Assembly (NCBI RefSeq): GCF_029893585.1 | Contig: NZ_JARXYX010000029.1 | Span: forward strand, 62,001-126,000 | Length of the DNA stretch: 64,000 nucleotides | Source of the DNA: Streptomyces sp. LBL | GTDB taxonomy: Bacteria; Actinomycetota; Actinomycetes; Streptomycetales; Streptomycetaceae | Direction: 5' to 3' | Part shown: piece after piece, positions 24,815-34,383 of the stretch | Numbering within the stretch: position 1 is the stretch's first letter | Layout: each line of letters starts with the position of its first letter | Position numbers and translations under genes: made by a program | The notes under the pieces: model-generated | Told to the model about the DNA's origin: nothing | Database searches by the model: none | Seen by the model: only the letters and a program-made list of their open reading frames with translations

Positions 24815-26257
24815 TCACTCCTGATGGGAGTGAACGGGCTTGTGCAGCGGGCGTCTGTCCAGGGCGGCAAGCATCTCCGTGCTGTAGTACGGGTCCTGCC
24901 GGCACATTGCCCGTAAAGCCGAGGCCAGTTCGTCGATGACATCTTCGTCCGTCACGCTGCACCACTCCTGGTAGGCGTGGTCGAGGCAGGTGCGAGTGCT
25001 GGGGAGATCCCGGCGCGCCGAAGAGGAGTGGAACCGGGCGGCGGTCAGCCACAGCCGGGCGGAGAGGGCGTGGTCCGCGGCGATACGGGCGACGACGGCG
25101 CGTACCTCGATCCAGTGCGTCGCCTCGGTGGACTTGGTGCCGTGAACGCGGACGGCCTCGTTCTCCAGACTTCTGATGGTGTCCTCGACCGCCCTGAAGC
25201 GCCCCCTGTGCGCTTCGCGCCACAGAAAGGCGTGGATGTCGCCACCGGGTATGTGGTTCAGGGCGAGGAGCGGATGCTGCGGGAAAGCGACGAGAGCACG
25301 TACCTCGCCTGTGGTGTCCATGTCCGTGACAGTGTCCGTCGCCGGATCCGCGCGTCGCGCGTCCGCGACCACCACCGCGGTCACTCCCAGCATGATCATG
25401 AGCAGTCCCGGCCACGCTGTCGCAGCGGGCAGCTGGCCGAGCCACAGCCAGGCGATCAGTGCGGCCACGGGTGCCTCCAGCAGCAGCAATATGCTCACCG
25501 CCGTGGCCGGCGCCCGGCCGAGCACGAAATTGAGGGAGAACAGGCCGAGCAGCTGAGGAAAGATCAGCAAACCCAACAGGGCGAGCCAGGTGCCACCGTT
25601 GAAGGCGAACACAGGCGTTCCGGTCACGAGGCAGAGGATCAGCAGTTCCACCGTGCACACCGAGGAGCACAGCACCGAGTACACCATCGTGCTGACATCG
25701 GGCCGGGCCTGTTCGCTGATCGCCGTGTAGCCGGCGAGTGCGATCGCGCCCGCGAGGGCGAGCGCGTCACCCACGACCGCTTCGGTGCCCGCCCGCCCGT
25801 CCATACCGCTGGCGATCGCCGCGCCCGCCACGGAGACGCCGAGGCCGGCCCAGGTCGCGCGCGGCAGCCGGTGGCCCTGCAGCGTCGAGATGAGGGCCTG
25901 CCAGACGGGCTGGGTGGCGACCAGGGCGGTCGCCATGGCGACACTCGTCATCCGGGTGCTGGACATGAAGGTGGCGAAGTGCGCGGCCAGCGCGGTACCG
26001 GCGAGAGCGCCCAGGAGAGCGCCCCGGCGTTGCTCCTTGCGTACGAGAAAACGCTCGCGCCGGAAGACCTTCCCGAACTCGCGCCGGCGGATCAGCGCGA
26101 CCACCGGACCGAGGGTCAGGAGCCCCAGCGCGTTGCGGCCCAGCGCCAGCGCGAGCGCGGAGCCGGTGGCGAACGCGGTGAGAGGCGCGGTCGCGGAAAA
26201 CGCGCCGACCGTCACCAGCACGGCGGAGAGGGAGATGGCATCAAGCTTTGTGCGCAC
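24815..26257 (-). CDS. EamA/DMT-family exporter with extra C-terminal helical domain
   Basis: 480 residues, GTG start. Residues 1-310 form ten predicted membrane helices in two EamA repeats (opening VLVTVGAFSATAPLTAFATG; second repeat AVVGDALALAGAIALAGYTA). EamA proteins are usually about 300 residues. Here a soluble tail of about 160 residues follows, predicted cytoplasmic and helical (HPLLALNHIPGGDIHAFLW, TRTCLDHAYQEWC, YSTEMLAALDRRP). The tail is unrelated to any domain I recognise. Family members export amino acids or small metabolites. No partner gene is adjacent. Confidence 0.8.
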   Translation of the reverse strand: MRTKLDAISLSAVLVTVGAFSATAPLTAFATGSALALALGRNALGLLTLGPVVALIRRREFGKVFRRERFLVRKEQRRGALLGALAGTALAAHFATFMSSTRMTSVAMATALVATQPVWQALISTLQGHRLPRATWAGLGVSVAGAAIASGMDGRAGTEAVVGDALALAGAIALAGYTAISEQARPDVSTMVYSVLCSSVCTVELLILCLVTGTPVFAFNGGTWLALLGLLIFPQLLGLFSLNFVLGRAPATAVSILLLLEAPVAALIAWLWLGQLPAATAWPGLLMIMLGVTAVVVADARRADPATDTVTDMDTTGEVRALVAFPQHPLLALNHIPGGDIHAFLWREAHRGRFRAVEDTIRSLENEAVRVHGTKSTEATHWIEVRAVVARIAADHALSARLWLTAARFHSSSARRDLPSTRTCLDHAYQEWCSVTDEDVIDELASALRAMCRQDPYYSTEMLAALDRRPLHKPVHSHQE

Positions 26258-26388
26258 GGCGTGGGGGAACCTTCTCGTGACATGGGGTTCAACACCTGCC
26301 CATGACAGGTGGATTGGTCTGGTTTCAGCCCGTCAAGAGCGATCAGCAAGGCCAAGGTCGGCGACACAGTCCCGGCTGGTCCCGGCTA

Positions 26389-26613
26389 GTGCCGCGACAG
26401 GCAACGTTCGCCCCGTCGCGACGCCTGGCACGCTCCCCCAGCCTTCGGCCGGGGGACCCCCACTCGCCGCACCGGGCGAAAGCCCAAGTACGTCCAGTAC
26501 GAGGGCTTCCGCCCGGCACGCCGAGAGCACGCTCCCCCACTCTCGGCTGCGCTCGAGCGGGGGGACCCCCACGACGCCGCTCCTTCTCGGGCAAACATTG
26601 CCTGTCGCGGCAC
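26389..26613. mobile_element. 225-bp MITE-like palindromic element
   Basis: Terminal inverted repeats of about 25 bp (gtgccgcgacaggcaacgtt at the left, its near-complement at the right) bound internal palindromes such as gggcgaaagccc...gggcttccgccc and gaccccc blocks. Both ends abut cta/ctag. There is no coding capacity. I recall near-identical sequences scattered through Streptomyces intergenic regions. The right flank provides the stop codon (cta on plus, TAG on minus) of the FtsX gene. Confidence 0.8.
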
Positions 26614-28617
26614 CTAGTCCGGGCGCGGGCCCGCTTCCCTCGCGACCGAGCGGAGCAGTGGGCGGCTCGCCGCGCTCGCGCCGGCCAGGCCCGCGAAGCC
26701 CAGTGCCAGGCAGCCGGCGAGGAGCGCGGTGCCGGGGCCGTCGAGCTGCGGGGAACCTCCGGCGAGCGTCAGCGGCGCCGCGCAGAACAGCCCCGTGATC
26801 ACCGCGCCGCCCACGAGCACGGCGGCGGGCAGCACCGACTCCGTACGCCGGGCCGCGTCCAGGACCCGCAGCGAGGTGCCCGCGAGGTGCAGCAGGCCGT
26901 ACGTGCGGCGGCGGTCCAGGACGGACGAGGCGGCGGTGATGCCCGTAGCGGCGATGGCGATGGCGAAGCTCGCGCCGAGCACGGCCAGTGTCACGAGGTG
27001 GAAGTCGCGGTTGAACTGGCGCGACTGCCAGTCGACGTCCGGGCCCGTGAGCGGGTACTGGCCGGGTACGAGGCCGGTGAGCGCACCGCGCGCCGCGTCC
27101 AGGCGGCCCGGGTCCGTGGCGGTCGCGGTGACCTGGCGCTCGCCACCGCCGCCCACGCCGGTGGCGACCCAGTCGTCGTTCGCGCCGACGGTGGCGTGGA
27201 TGCCCGAGCGCTCCAGGCGGGCGGCGGCCTGCTGCCGCACGGCGGCGACGCGCTCCTTCGGCACGGACAGCGCGAGTTGGTCCGCGCTGCCCCACGGCGA
27301 GTCGCCGCCGAGGCTGAACAGCGCGAAGAAACCGGCCACGAAGGCCGCCAGCGTCAGCGCCGACACCGCACGCCACACGGACTTCGGGTCGTCGAGCAGG
27401 CGGCGCCCCGCGAGCAGCGTCGCCGGTCGCCGCGCCGACTGGGCGACGAGGCCGCCGAGTACGCCGACGACCCAGGGGCCGATGACGGACAGCGCGGCGA
27501 AGACGGCGGCGCAGCAGTACACCACCGCGTCGATGTCCATCGACTTGCCCTTGGACAGCTGCCAGTAGCCGAGCAGCACTGCGACGAACAGCAGAGCGCG
27601 TACGGCCTTCAGACGGGGCGTGCGCGAGCGGCGCACGACGCCGAGCGGGCCAACGACCACCTGCCGCAGCCCCGCCAGCGCGCTGGCCGCCACCATCAGC
27701 ACCACGCCGGCGAGCACGATGAGCAGGACCCCCGTACCGACCCAGAGGTCGGAGGCGTACCAACGTCCGCCTTCCAAGGGGACCTTGGCCGCGACCGGCA
27801 GCAGCACCGCATAGCCCAGCGCGCCCGCGACGGCGCCCGCCGTACCGGTCAGCGTCGCCTCGGCCACCGCGATCCCCGCGATCCGGCCCGGCGCCGCACC
27901 CAGCAGCCGTAGCGTGGCCAGCCGGGTGTCGCGACGCGAGACGGACAGCCGGGCCGAGGAGGCGCCGAGCACGAGCAGCGGCACGATCAGCAGTGCCGTG
28001 GCGATCTTCACCAGGGCCTGGTACTGCGCGCCGAGGCCGTCCGCCGTGCGCTTGCCCGCGAAGTCCGCGACGGGCGTGGGCGTGACGATGTCCCCCGGGC
28101 GGCGCGGGTCGGTGCCGCGCTTCACCGTCATCGCCGGGTCGTCGGCGCGGTGCCCGACGACGGCCACCTTCTCGCCGGGCCTGACCAGCGCGGCGCGGCC
28201 GAGCGTGCCGGTGGTGTTCCTGCTGCCGGGCAGCTTGCCGAGCGCGGGCGACGTCCACACCTCGCCCGGCTCGGGGAAGCGCGGCGTACCGGGAGGCGCG
28301 GGCACCTCGCCGCTCCGGCCCGGCAACGCGGCGACATCGACGACGGTCACGGGCTCACCGCCGATGAAGGTGGTACTCACCGCCTCGACGGCCACCGCGC
28401 GCGAGAGCTCGGCCTCGGCGGGGGTACGCCAGTCGGCGTGCGCGGCGCGTGAGGCGAAGCCGAGGTTGGCGCCGACGCACAGGAGCAGCAGCGTGGTGCA
28501 GATCGCCGCGGCGGCGACGGACAGCCCGGCGCCGAGACGGCCGTGCCTGCCGCCGCCGCGCAGCAGCCGCCAGGTCAGGGTCCAGGTGGTGCGGTCCAGG
28601 GTCCTCGCAGTCCTCAT
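26614..28617 (-). CDS. FtsX-type ABC transporter permease
   Basis: 667 residues with an N-terminal helix, a large extracytoplasmic loop, three helices around 215-370 (LLIVPLLVLGASSARLSVSR marks the first FtsX domain), and a second FtsX domain near 530-650. It is the membrane partner of the ATPase gene immediately upstream, whose stop overlaps its start (ATGA). Together they resemble BceAB/MacB-like antimicrobial-peptide exporters, regulated by the divergent two-component pair. The stop codon lies directly at the edge of a MITE-like element, so the C-terminus may be a few residues different from the ancestral form. Confidence 0.88.
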   Translation of the reverse strand: MRTARTLDRTTWTLTWRLLRGGGRHGRLGAGLSVAAAAICTTLLLLCVGANLGFASRAAHADWRTPAEAELSRAVAVEAVSTTFIGGEPVTVVDVAALPGRSGEVPAPPGTPRFPEPGEVWTSPALGKLPGSRNTTGTLGRAALVRPGEKVAVVGHRADDPAMTVKRGTDPRRPGDIVTPTPVADFAGKRTADGLGAQYQALVKIATALLIVPLLVLGASSARLSVSRRDTRLATLRLLGAAPGRIAGIAVAEATLTGTAGAVAGALGYAVLLPVAAKVPLEGGRWYASDLWVGTGVLLIVLAGVVLMVAASALAGLRQVVVGPLGVVRRSRTPRLKAVRALLFVAVLLGYWQLSKGKSMDIDAVVYCCAAVFAALSVIGPWVVGVLGGLVAQSARRPATLLAGRRLLDDPKSVWRAVSALTLAAFVAGFFALFSLGGDSPWGSADQLALSVPKERVAAVRQQAAARLERSGIHATVGANDDWVATGVGGGGERQVTATATDPGRLDAARGALTGLVPGQYPLTGPDVDWQSRQFNRDFHLVTLAVLGASFAIAIAATGITAASSVLDRRRTYGLLHLAGTSLRVLDAARRTESVLPAAVLVGGAVITGLFCAAPLTLAGGSPQLDGPGTALLAGCLALGFAGLAGASAASRPLLRSVAREAGPRPD

Positions 28618-29369
28618 CGCGCAACTCCGCCGGGCACGCACGCCGTTGAGCCGATCACGCCGGTCCAGGACGGGCCGGCGTCCGCGTCCCGTACGATCCG
28701 CCCGTCCCGCACCTGCACCGTACGGTCGCACCAGCGGGCCACCGACCGGTCGTGGGTGACCACGACCAACGCCGTGTTCTGCCTCCTGGTGACCTCCGTC
28801 AGCATCCGGATCACCTCCTGCCCGGTGGCCTGGTCGAGCGCGCCGGTCGGCTCGTCGGCGAAGACGACCTGGGGGCCCGCGACCAACGCCCGTGCGAGCG
28901 CGACCCGTTGTGCCTGCCCGCCGGACAGTTGGCCGGGGCGGCTGTCCTCCTTGCCCTCCAGTCCCAGCGGCACGAACCACTGGCGCGCGCGCCGCTCCGC
29001 CTCGCGGCGCGAGGTACCGCCGAGCATCAGCGGGAGCGCCACGTTCTCCACTGCCGGCAGTTCGGGCAGCAACTGCCCGAACTGGAAGACGAAGCCGAAG
29101 CGGGTACGGCGCAGCTCGCTGCGGTGCGGCTCGCGCAACTGGTCGATGCGTTCGCCGTCCAGCAGCACTTGGCCGCTGTCCGGGCGCTCGATGTTCGCGA
29201 GGCAGTGCAGCAACGTCGACTTGCCGGACCCGGAGGGGCCCATCACGGCCAGCGACTCGCCCGCCTGCACGGCGATGTCCACGCCGTCGAGCGCACGGGT
29301 GGATCCGAAGGACTTGGACAGTCCGATGCCGTTCAACACGGTAGGCGGCCAGGAGGTGTTGTGGGTCAT
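28614..29369 (-). CDS. ABC transporter ATP-binding protein (MacB/BceA type)
   Basis: 251 residues from ATG 29369; an ATG at 29381 would add four. Complete motif set: Walker A GPSGSGKST, Q-loop FVFQFGQLLPEL, signature LSGGQAQRVALARAL, Walker B VVFADEPTGALD, H-loop VVVTHD. It forms an operon with the FtsX permease and diverges from the histidine kinase gene, the classic arrangement of a peptide-antibiotic sensing and export module. Confidence 0.93.
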   Translation of the reverse strand: MTHNTSWPPTVLNGIGLSKSFGSTRALDGVDIAVQAGESLAVMGPSGSGKSTLLHCLANIERPDSGQVLLDGERIDQLREPHRSELRRTRFGFVFQFGQLLPELPAVENVALPLMLGGTSRREAERRARQWFVPLGLEGKEDSRPGQLSGGQAQRVALARALVAGPQVVFADEPTGALDQATGQEVIRMLTEVTRRQNTALVVVTHDRSVARWCDRTVQVRDGRIVRDADAGPSWTGVIGSTACVPGGVAR

Positions 29370-29487
29370 GTGCTCCAACATCCGTCTCGGCGACGGCCCT
29401 TCACCTCGGCCGGCCGACCGGTTCGAAGCCGCCGCGTCGTCCTTTCGGCCGAGGCCGCACGGCGGGGGCCGCCCCTACGCTGCGGAT

Positions 29488-30741
29488 GTGCGAGACGCGA
29501 GATACACAGACGATCACACCAGGAACCCCCCGCTGCTCCAGCGCACCACCCTCACCGCCCTGGGGGTGGTCATGGCGCTGTTGTGGGTGGTCGACGTGAC
29601 CGGCGCCGCGTCAGACGCCGGACTCGAAGGCGGCAGCGCATGGTGGAGGCTGGCCCCGGGCCTCGCGGCGGCCGTCGCGCTGCTGCTGCCCCACAGACAG
29701 CTCGCGCCGGCCTGGGGTGCGAGTGCCGCGGTGCTCGTCTCCTGGACGGTGACGCTCGCCCTCTTCACGTCCGTGAAGCCGTGGCTGATCGCCGACTGGG
29801 GCCTGCTGGAGACGCTGTGCCTGCTGCTCCTGCTGGTGCGCACCACGAGAGACACACCGCAGCCCTGGCTGGCCGCCACGCTGGGCACCGCACTCGCCTC
29901 CGCCGTGATCGCGGCACCGATGCGGATGCTCGACAACGGCAACGTCTACTTCTCCCTCCTCCTGATCTTCTTCACGGGCGGCGCCGTGGGCATCGGCTCC
30001 TACCTCCGCAGTCTCGACGACCGCAGAAGCCGTGCCGTCGCCGACACGCGCCAGAACGAACGCCTGGAACTCGCCCGCGAACTTCACGACTTCGTCGCCC
30101 ACCACGTCACGGGGATCGTCGTCCAGGCCCAGGCGGCCCGGACGATCCGCGAGATCGCGCCCGAGCAGGTGGACCCGCTGCTGCACGGCATCGAGCAGGC
30201 CGGGGCCGAGACCCTGCAGTCGATGCGCAAGCTGGTGCGCGTGCTGCGCGACGACACCACACGGGCGGTGCGGCCGGGGGAGCTGTACGCCGAACTGGGC
30301 GAACTGGTCGCCACGTTCTCCGAACGCGACGTCCCAGCCACCCTCCAGGTCGCGGCTGAGGCCCGGCAGACGCGGCCGGCCCCCGAGGTGGAGACCTCCG
30401 TGCGGAACGTCGTGCGCGAGGCGCTGACGAACGTACGCCGCCACGCGCCGGGATCACCGTCCGTCTCCGTACGGGTCGCCCTGTCGAACGATGACGGCGG
30501 TGATGCCGACAGCGCGGCTGCCCGGCGGCTTCGGGTCGAGGTGCACAACGCACCACCGCCCCGGCCTGCGGCACCGAACGCCGAACCCCTCGGCGGGCGC
30601 GGCGGCCTCGGCCTCATCGGGCTGACCGAACGTGCCGAGGCGGTCGGCGGCACGCTCCACGCGAGCCGGGCCGAGGACGGCGGCTGGAGGCTGACGGCGG
30701 AATTCCCGCTGCGCGGCGCTGTGGCAGGATCCCCTGCATGA
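29488..30741 (+). CDS. NarL-type sensor histidine kinase
   Basis: 417 residues from GTG 29488. Five or so membrane helices in residues 15-165, then the HisKA_3 dimerisation helix RLELARELHDFVAHHVTGIV with the phospho-accepting His, and a HATPase domain with NVVREALTNVRRHAPG (N box) and GGRGGLGLIGLTERA (G box). There is no large external domain, so it is an intramembrane-type sensor as in BceS-like systems, possibly sensing through the neighbouring FtsX transporter. The stop overlaps the response-regulator start. Confidence 0.92.
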   Translation: MRDARYTDDHTRNPPLLQRTTLTALGVVMALLWVVDVTGAASDAGLEGGSAWWRLAPGLAAAVALLLPHRQLAPAWGASAAVLVSWTVTLALFTSVKPWLIADWGLLETLCLLLLLVRTTRDTPQPWLAATLGTALASAVIAAPMRMLDNGNVYFSLLLIFFTGGAVGIGSYLRSLDDRRSRAVADTRQNERLELARELHDFVAHHVTGIVVQAQAARTIREIAPEQVDPLLHGIEQAGAETLQSMRKLVRVLRDDTTRAVRPGELYAELGELVATFSERDVPATLQVAAEARQTRPAPEVETSVRNVVREALTNVRRHAPGSPSVSVRVALSNDDGGDADSAAARRLRVEVHNAPPPRPAAPNAEPLGGRGGLGLIGLTERAEAVGGTLHASRAEDGGWRLTAEFPLRGAVAGSPA

Positions 30742-31424
30742 CCAACGCCAGCGGATCAGGCGGATCGGTGATCCGGGTCCTGATCGCCGACGACCAGGAA
30801 ATGGTGCGCACGGGCTTCCGGTTGATCCTCCAGACCCAGCCCGGTATCGAGGTCGTGGGCGAGGCGGCCGACGGCGCGGAGTGCGTGGACCTGGCCAGGA
30901 AGCTGCGCCCAGACGTGTGCCTGGTCGACATTCGGATGCCGAAACTCGACGGGCTGGAAGTGACCCGGCTGCTCGCGGGCCCGAGGGCCGTCGATCCGCT
31001 GCGCGTGGTGGTCGTGACCACCTTTGACCAGGACGACTACGTCTACGGGGCGTTGAGCAACGGTGCCTGCGGGTTCCTGCTCAAGGACGCGGGCCCCGCA
31101 CTGCTGCTCGAGGCCGTCCGCGCGGCGGCGCGCGGCGACGCACTGATCTCCCCGTCCGTGACCGTACGACTCCTGAAACGGATCGGCGAGCAGCGGACCG
31201 CCGCCCGCGACGAGGTGTCTTCCGGTCCGCTGACGGAACGGGAGTTGGATGTGGCCCGGCTGGTCGCCGAAGGGCGGACCAACCAGGAGCTCTGCGCCGA
31301 GCTGTTTGTCTCGCTCTCCACCGTCAAGTCCCATCTGACCAACATCCAGGCCAAGTTGGGGCTGCGGAACCGCGTGGAGATAGCCGCCTGGGCATGGCGC
31401 TACGGCGTGGTCGGCGACCGCTGA
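30738..31424 (+). CDS. NarL/LuxR-family response regulator
   Basis: 228 residues. The receiver domain has acidic pair ADDQEM, phospho-acceptor Asp in CLVDIRMPKLDG and conserved Lys in FLLKDAGPALLL. The C-terminal LuxR HTH is LTERELDVARLVAEGRTNQE followed by LSTVKSHLTNI. It is coupled to the kinase gene by ATGA. It probably activates the divergent ABC operon. Confidence 0.95.
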   Translation: MTNASGSGGSVIRVLIADDQEMVRTGFRLILQTQPGIEVVGEAADGAECVDLARKLRPDVCLVDIRMPKLDGLEVTRLLAGPRAVDPLRVVVVTTFDQDDYVYGALSNGACGFLLKDAGPALLLEAVRAAARGDALISPSVTVRLLKRIGEQRTAARDEVSSGPLTERELDVARLVAEGRTNQELCAELFVSLSTVKSHLTNIQAKLGLRNRVEIAAWAWRYGVVGDR

Positions 31425-31449
31425 GTCTCCAACTCCACCTCTTCTCCCC

Positions 31450-31788
31450 CTACTTCGCCAGGCCGTAGTCGAAGGTCACCCGGTCGCCGTTCACCCCGGT
31501 CACGGAGATCAGCATCGTCTTCTTCTCGCCCTTGAAGACGGCGGTGCACGTCACGGTGTAGTCCATCTTCGCGTGCAGCCCGCTCGGGCAGTTCACGGAC
31601 TGCGGGCCGTCTTGGACGAAGGGGATGCCGTAGTTCTCCTTGGCCAGCTTCTCGACGTCCGTGCGTGAAACCGTGTGATCCGCACCGCCCGCGGTGGCGA
31701 CCGACGAGTTGTCGAACACGTTCCACGCCGTGACCACGCCGCCCGCCAGCACGGCGGCCACGGCCAGGGCTATGACGATGCGCTTCAT
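31450..31788 (-). CDS. DUF4333-like secreted or lipid-free exported protein
   Basis: 112 residues with an N-terminal hydrophobic signal or anchor (IVIALAVAAVLAGGVVTAW) and a small domain carrying two Cys (QSVNCPSGL and YTVTCTAVF), as in DUF4333. It converges on the response-regulator gene with 25 bases between the two stops. Function unknown. DUF4333 domains occur in many actinobacterial exported proteins. Confidence 0.75.
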   Translation of the reverse strand: MKRIVIALAVAAVLAGGVVTAWNVFDNSSVATAGGADHTVSRTDVEKLAKENYGIPFVQDGPQSVNCPSGLHAKMDYTVTCTAVFKGEKKTMLISVTGVNGDRVTFDYGLAK

Positions 31789-32072
31789 GGGGTGCTCCCT
31801 CGATTCCCGTGACGGCCGGACCCTACCGGCTGTTCCCCACAGAGCCTCCTCTGCCACCTGCTCAACTGCCTCGGCACAACGGCCGGTAGTGACACCCGAG
31901 CCCCGGCCAAAAGAACGACGGCCGTTCGCTGCGACGCACCCACGTCCAGCTGTGGGTCGACTTCCTGGCCGAGGGCCGAGCAGCGGGCGTGCCCCTTTGT
32001 GAGAACGGGCCGCCCTTCCGGGTCCGCGCCGCCTGACGGCAGGCACCAAGGTCAGTGGCGGCCGTCGCCGAA

Positions 32073-32651
32073 TCACGGGGCCGGGGCGCTCCATCCGTGT
32101 TCGAGGAGATCGAAGGCGGCGTCGACGGCTCGTTCGGGGTCGTCGGCGCGCTGGGCGAGCGCGGAGGTCTCCAGGGCGAAGCGGGCCAGGGCGGCGCTGC
32201 GCGGGTCGTCGGGTGTGACGCCGAGGTCTTGGGCGATGGCGCGGGCGAGGGCGTCCTGGTGGCGCATCCACATGCGGTGGGCGTAGTCGCTGAGGGCCGG
32301 GGTGGTCTTCACCAGGTTGAGGAAGTCGGCGTAACGGGTGTCGGAGTCGGCCCGGATACGGACGCGCTTGACGTGCGCGCACAGGGCCTGGGGGATTGTC
32401 ATGCCGGGCGCGCGGTCGCTGACAGCGGCGACCAGGCCGGCTTCGTGGTCGGCCTCCTCGTCGAAGACGAGCGCCTCCTTGCTGGGGAAGTGCTTGAGCA
32501 GCGTGGTGGTGGAGACGTCGGCGGCCTCGGCGATCTCGTGCAGGGTCACCGCGTCGTAGCCGCGTTCGATGAAGAGGTTCAGGGCGGCGTCGGCGAGCGT
32601 CTGGCGCGTGGCGGCCTTCTTGCGCTCGCGCCGTCCCACAGGTGTCGTCAT
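32073..32651 (-). CDS. TetR-family transcriptional regulator
   Basis: 192 residues. The N-terminal HTH (ALNLFIERGYDAVTLHEIAE, then VSTTTLLKHFPSKEAL) is typical TetR, and the C-terminal helical domain is a ligand pocket. It diverges from the TetX-like monooxygenase gene 140 bases away, which it most likely represses. The ATG at 32651 fits the family opening (GRRERKKAATRQTL). Confidence 0.93.
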   Translation of the reverse strand: MTTPVGRRERKKAATRQTLADAALNLFIERGYDAVTLHEIAEAADVSTTTLLKHFPSKEALVFDEEADHEAGLVAAVSDRAPGMTIPQALCAHVKRVRIRADSDTRYADFLNLVKTTPALSDYAHRMWMRHQDALARAIAQDLGVTPDDPRSAALARFALETSALAQRADDPERAVDAAFDLLEHGWSAPAP

Positions 32652-32791
32652 GCTCTCATCGTACACAAAGGTGTCTGATGAAAAAAGTTGTACCGTTGCA
32701 CTTATTTGGTGGTCGTGCTTTTGTGGAACAGCCGGACCGGGACCCGCCCGTGCCGGCCCCTGCGCCGCACACCCCGACATGGAGAACGACC
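32652..32791. promoter_or_regulatory. divergent operator/promoter of tetR and the monooxygenase gene
   Basis: This gap is unusually AT-rich for the region (gatgaaaaaagttgtaccg). It holds a short palindrome acacaaaggtgt at 32664-32675 and the related words gtacaca and gttgtac, suitable for a TetR dimer pair. Confidence 0.5.
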
Positions 32792-33931
32792 ATGAACCGC
32801 ATCGCCGTAATCGGCGCCGGACCCGGCGGCCTGACCTGCGCCCGCATCCTCCAGCGCCACGGCATCGACGTCGCCGTCTACGACTCCGACGCCTCCGCGA
32901 CCGCACGCGACCAGGGCGGCACCCTCGACATGCACCCCGACACCGGACAGCACGCCCTGCGCGCCACCGGCCTGTGGCCCGGCTTCACCGCCCTGGCCCG
33001 CCCCGAGGGCGAGCAGATGCGCCTGATCGCCCGCGACGGCCGCATCCTGTTCGACGCCGCTCCGCCCCAGGACGGTCAGGGCAACCCCGAGATCGACCGC
33101 GGGCAGCTCCGCGACCTCCTGCTCGGCTCCCTCGCCCCCGGCACCGTCCGCTGGGGCCACAAGCTGGAGCGCGCCGAACCGCTCGGCGACGGCCGCCACC
33201 GTCTGCACTTCGCCCACGGCCACAGCACCGAGACCGACCTCGCCGTCGGTGCCGACGGCGCCTGGTCCCGCGTACGCCGCCTGCTGACGGACGCGGTCCC
33301 GCTCTACACCGGCGTCACCTTCGTCGAGACCGGCCTGAACGACGCCGACACCCGCCACCCGGCACTGGCCGCCCTGACCGGCGACGGCACCATGATGGTC
33401 CTCGACAACAACCTCGGCTTCATAGCCCAGCGCAACAGCGGCGGCCACATCCGCATCTACGTCGGCATGCGCACCCCCCAGGACTGGCACCAGCAGGCCG
33501 GCGTCGACCTCACCGACCCCGCCGCCGTCCGCGACGCCCTCCTGCACCGGTTCGCCGACTGGAGCCCCGCCCTGCGCGGCTTCATCACCGACACCGACAC
33601 CGGCTACACCAACCGTCCCCTGTTCGCCCTGCCCGTCCCCCACACCTGGGAACCCACCCCCGGCGTCACCCTGCTGGGCGACGCCGCCCACCTGATGTCC
33701 CCCTTCTCCGGCATGGGCGCCAACCTCGCCATGCGCGACGGCGCCGACCTCGCCCAGGCCCTCACCGAACACGCCACCGTCGACGACGCCGTCACCGCCT
33801 ACGAGAAGATCCTCATCCCCCGCTCCGTGGAAGCAGCCGAGGGAGCCGCCGAAGGCATCGACGGCGCCTTCGCCCCCGACAGCGCCGAGCAGACCCTCGC
33901 CCACATGACCGCCCACGATGAGGCCCACTGA
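32792..33931 (+). CDS. TetX-like FAD-dependent monooxygenase
   Basis: 379 residues, the length of Tet(X) proteins. FAD-binding GxGxxG in VIGAGPGGLTCARIL, the DG motif VGADGAWSRVR, and the second FAD motif GDAAHLMSPFSGMGANLAM. Class A flavin monooxygenases of this size hydroxylate aromatic substrates, and the closest architectural match is the tetracycline-inactivating group. Actual tetracycline activity cannot be claimed from sequence. It is divergent from a TetR gene. The ATG at 32792 follows ggagaacgacc. Confidence 0.88.
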   Translation: MNRIAVIGAGPGGLTCARILQRHGIDVAVYDSDASATARDQGGTLDMHPDTGQHALRATGLWPGFTALARPEGEQMRLIARDGRILFDAAPPQDGQGNPEIDRGQLRDLLLGSLAPGTVRWGHKLERAEPLGDGRHRLHFAHGHSTETDLAVGADGAWSRVRRLLTDAVPLYTGVTFVETGLNDADTRHPALAALTGDGTMMVLDNNLGFIAQRNSGGHIRIYVGMRTPQDWHQQAGVDLTDPAAVRDALLHRFADWSPALRGFITDTDTGYTNRPLFALPVPHTWEPTPGVTLLGDAAHLMSPFSGMGANLAMRDGADLAQALTEHATVDDAVTAYEKILIPRSVEAAEGAAEGIDGAFAPDSAEQTLAHMTAHDEAH

Positions 33932-34383
33932 AACCGGGTCTGGTCGGCATTTCGTGACGGTCACGATCGTGCGTTCCGCGCGGGGCTCGGGGGGTGCTTC
34001 TATCTGTTCGGTCAAGGTCTGCGGGGTTGGTCAGGGTCTCCAACTGTGCGGCGATTGGCTTGGGGAAGCTGCGGCAAGTTGATTCCGGCTCGGGCGTAAC
34101 CCGATGGACTGACTCTCGTTCTACCTGACATACACGCCGCGTGCTTGAAGTGCGCGCGGTCCCCGCCACTGGCATCGTGTTTCATCTGCGGTGACCGGTT
34201 CAGCGTCCGGCGGGGCAGCGATCCCCGGGTGTGCCTGACTCGAAAGAGCCGGACACAGTCCAGACGCTGGCACCGCGTCACCGCCAGTGATGCCGCACAC
34301 GGGCTCTACCCAAGGATCGGCCCGGAACCCTCCGCGCTCGTCACCGCTTCCACCTCTCGAGGCCACGCGATGACCCAGGATCC
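33932..34383. other. intergenic, no gene recognised
   Basis: 450 bp between the monooxygenase gene and a regulator relic. No frame has a family signature, and base composition drops somewhat around 34080-34330. It is probably decayed sequence. Confidence 0.45.

Noticed and set aside
24977..26798. Plus-strand open frames of 440 and 340 codons opposite the EamA transporter
   Set aside because: Low-complexity Arg/Gly/Glu sequence produced by the third-position GC of the minus-strand gene.
32792..33931. Calling the flavoprotein a tetracycline resistance gene
   Set aside because: Length and FAD motifs match Tet(X), but related monooxygenases with other substrates have the same motifs.
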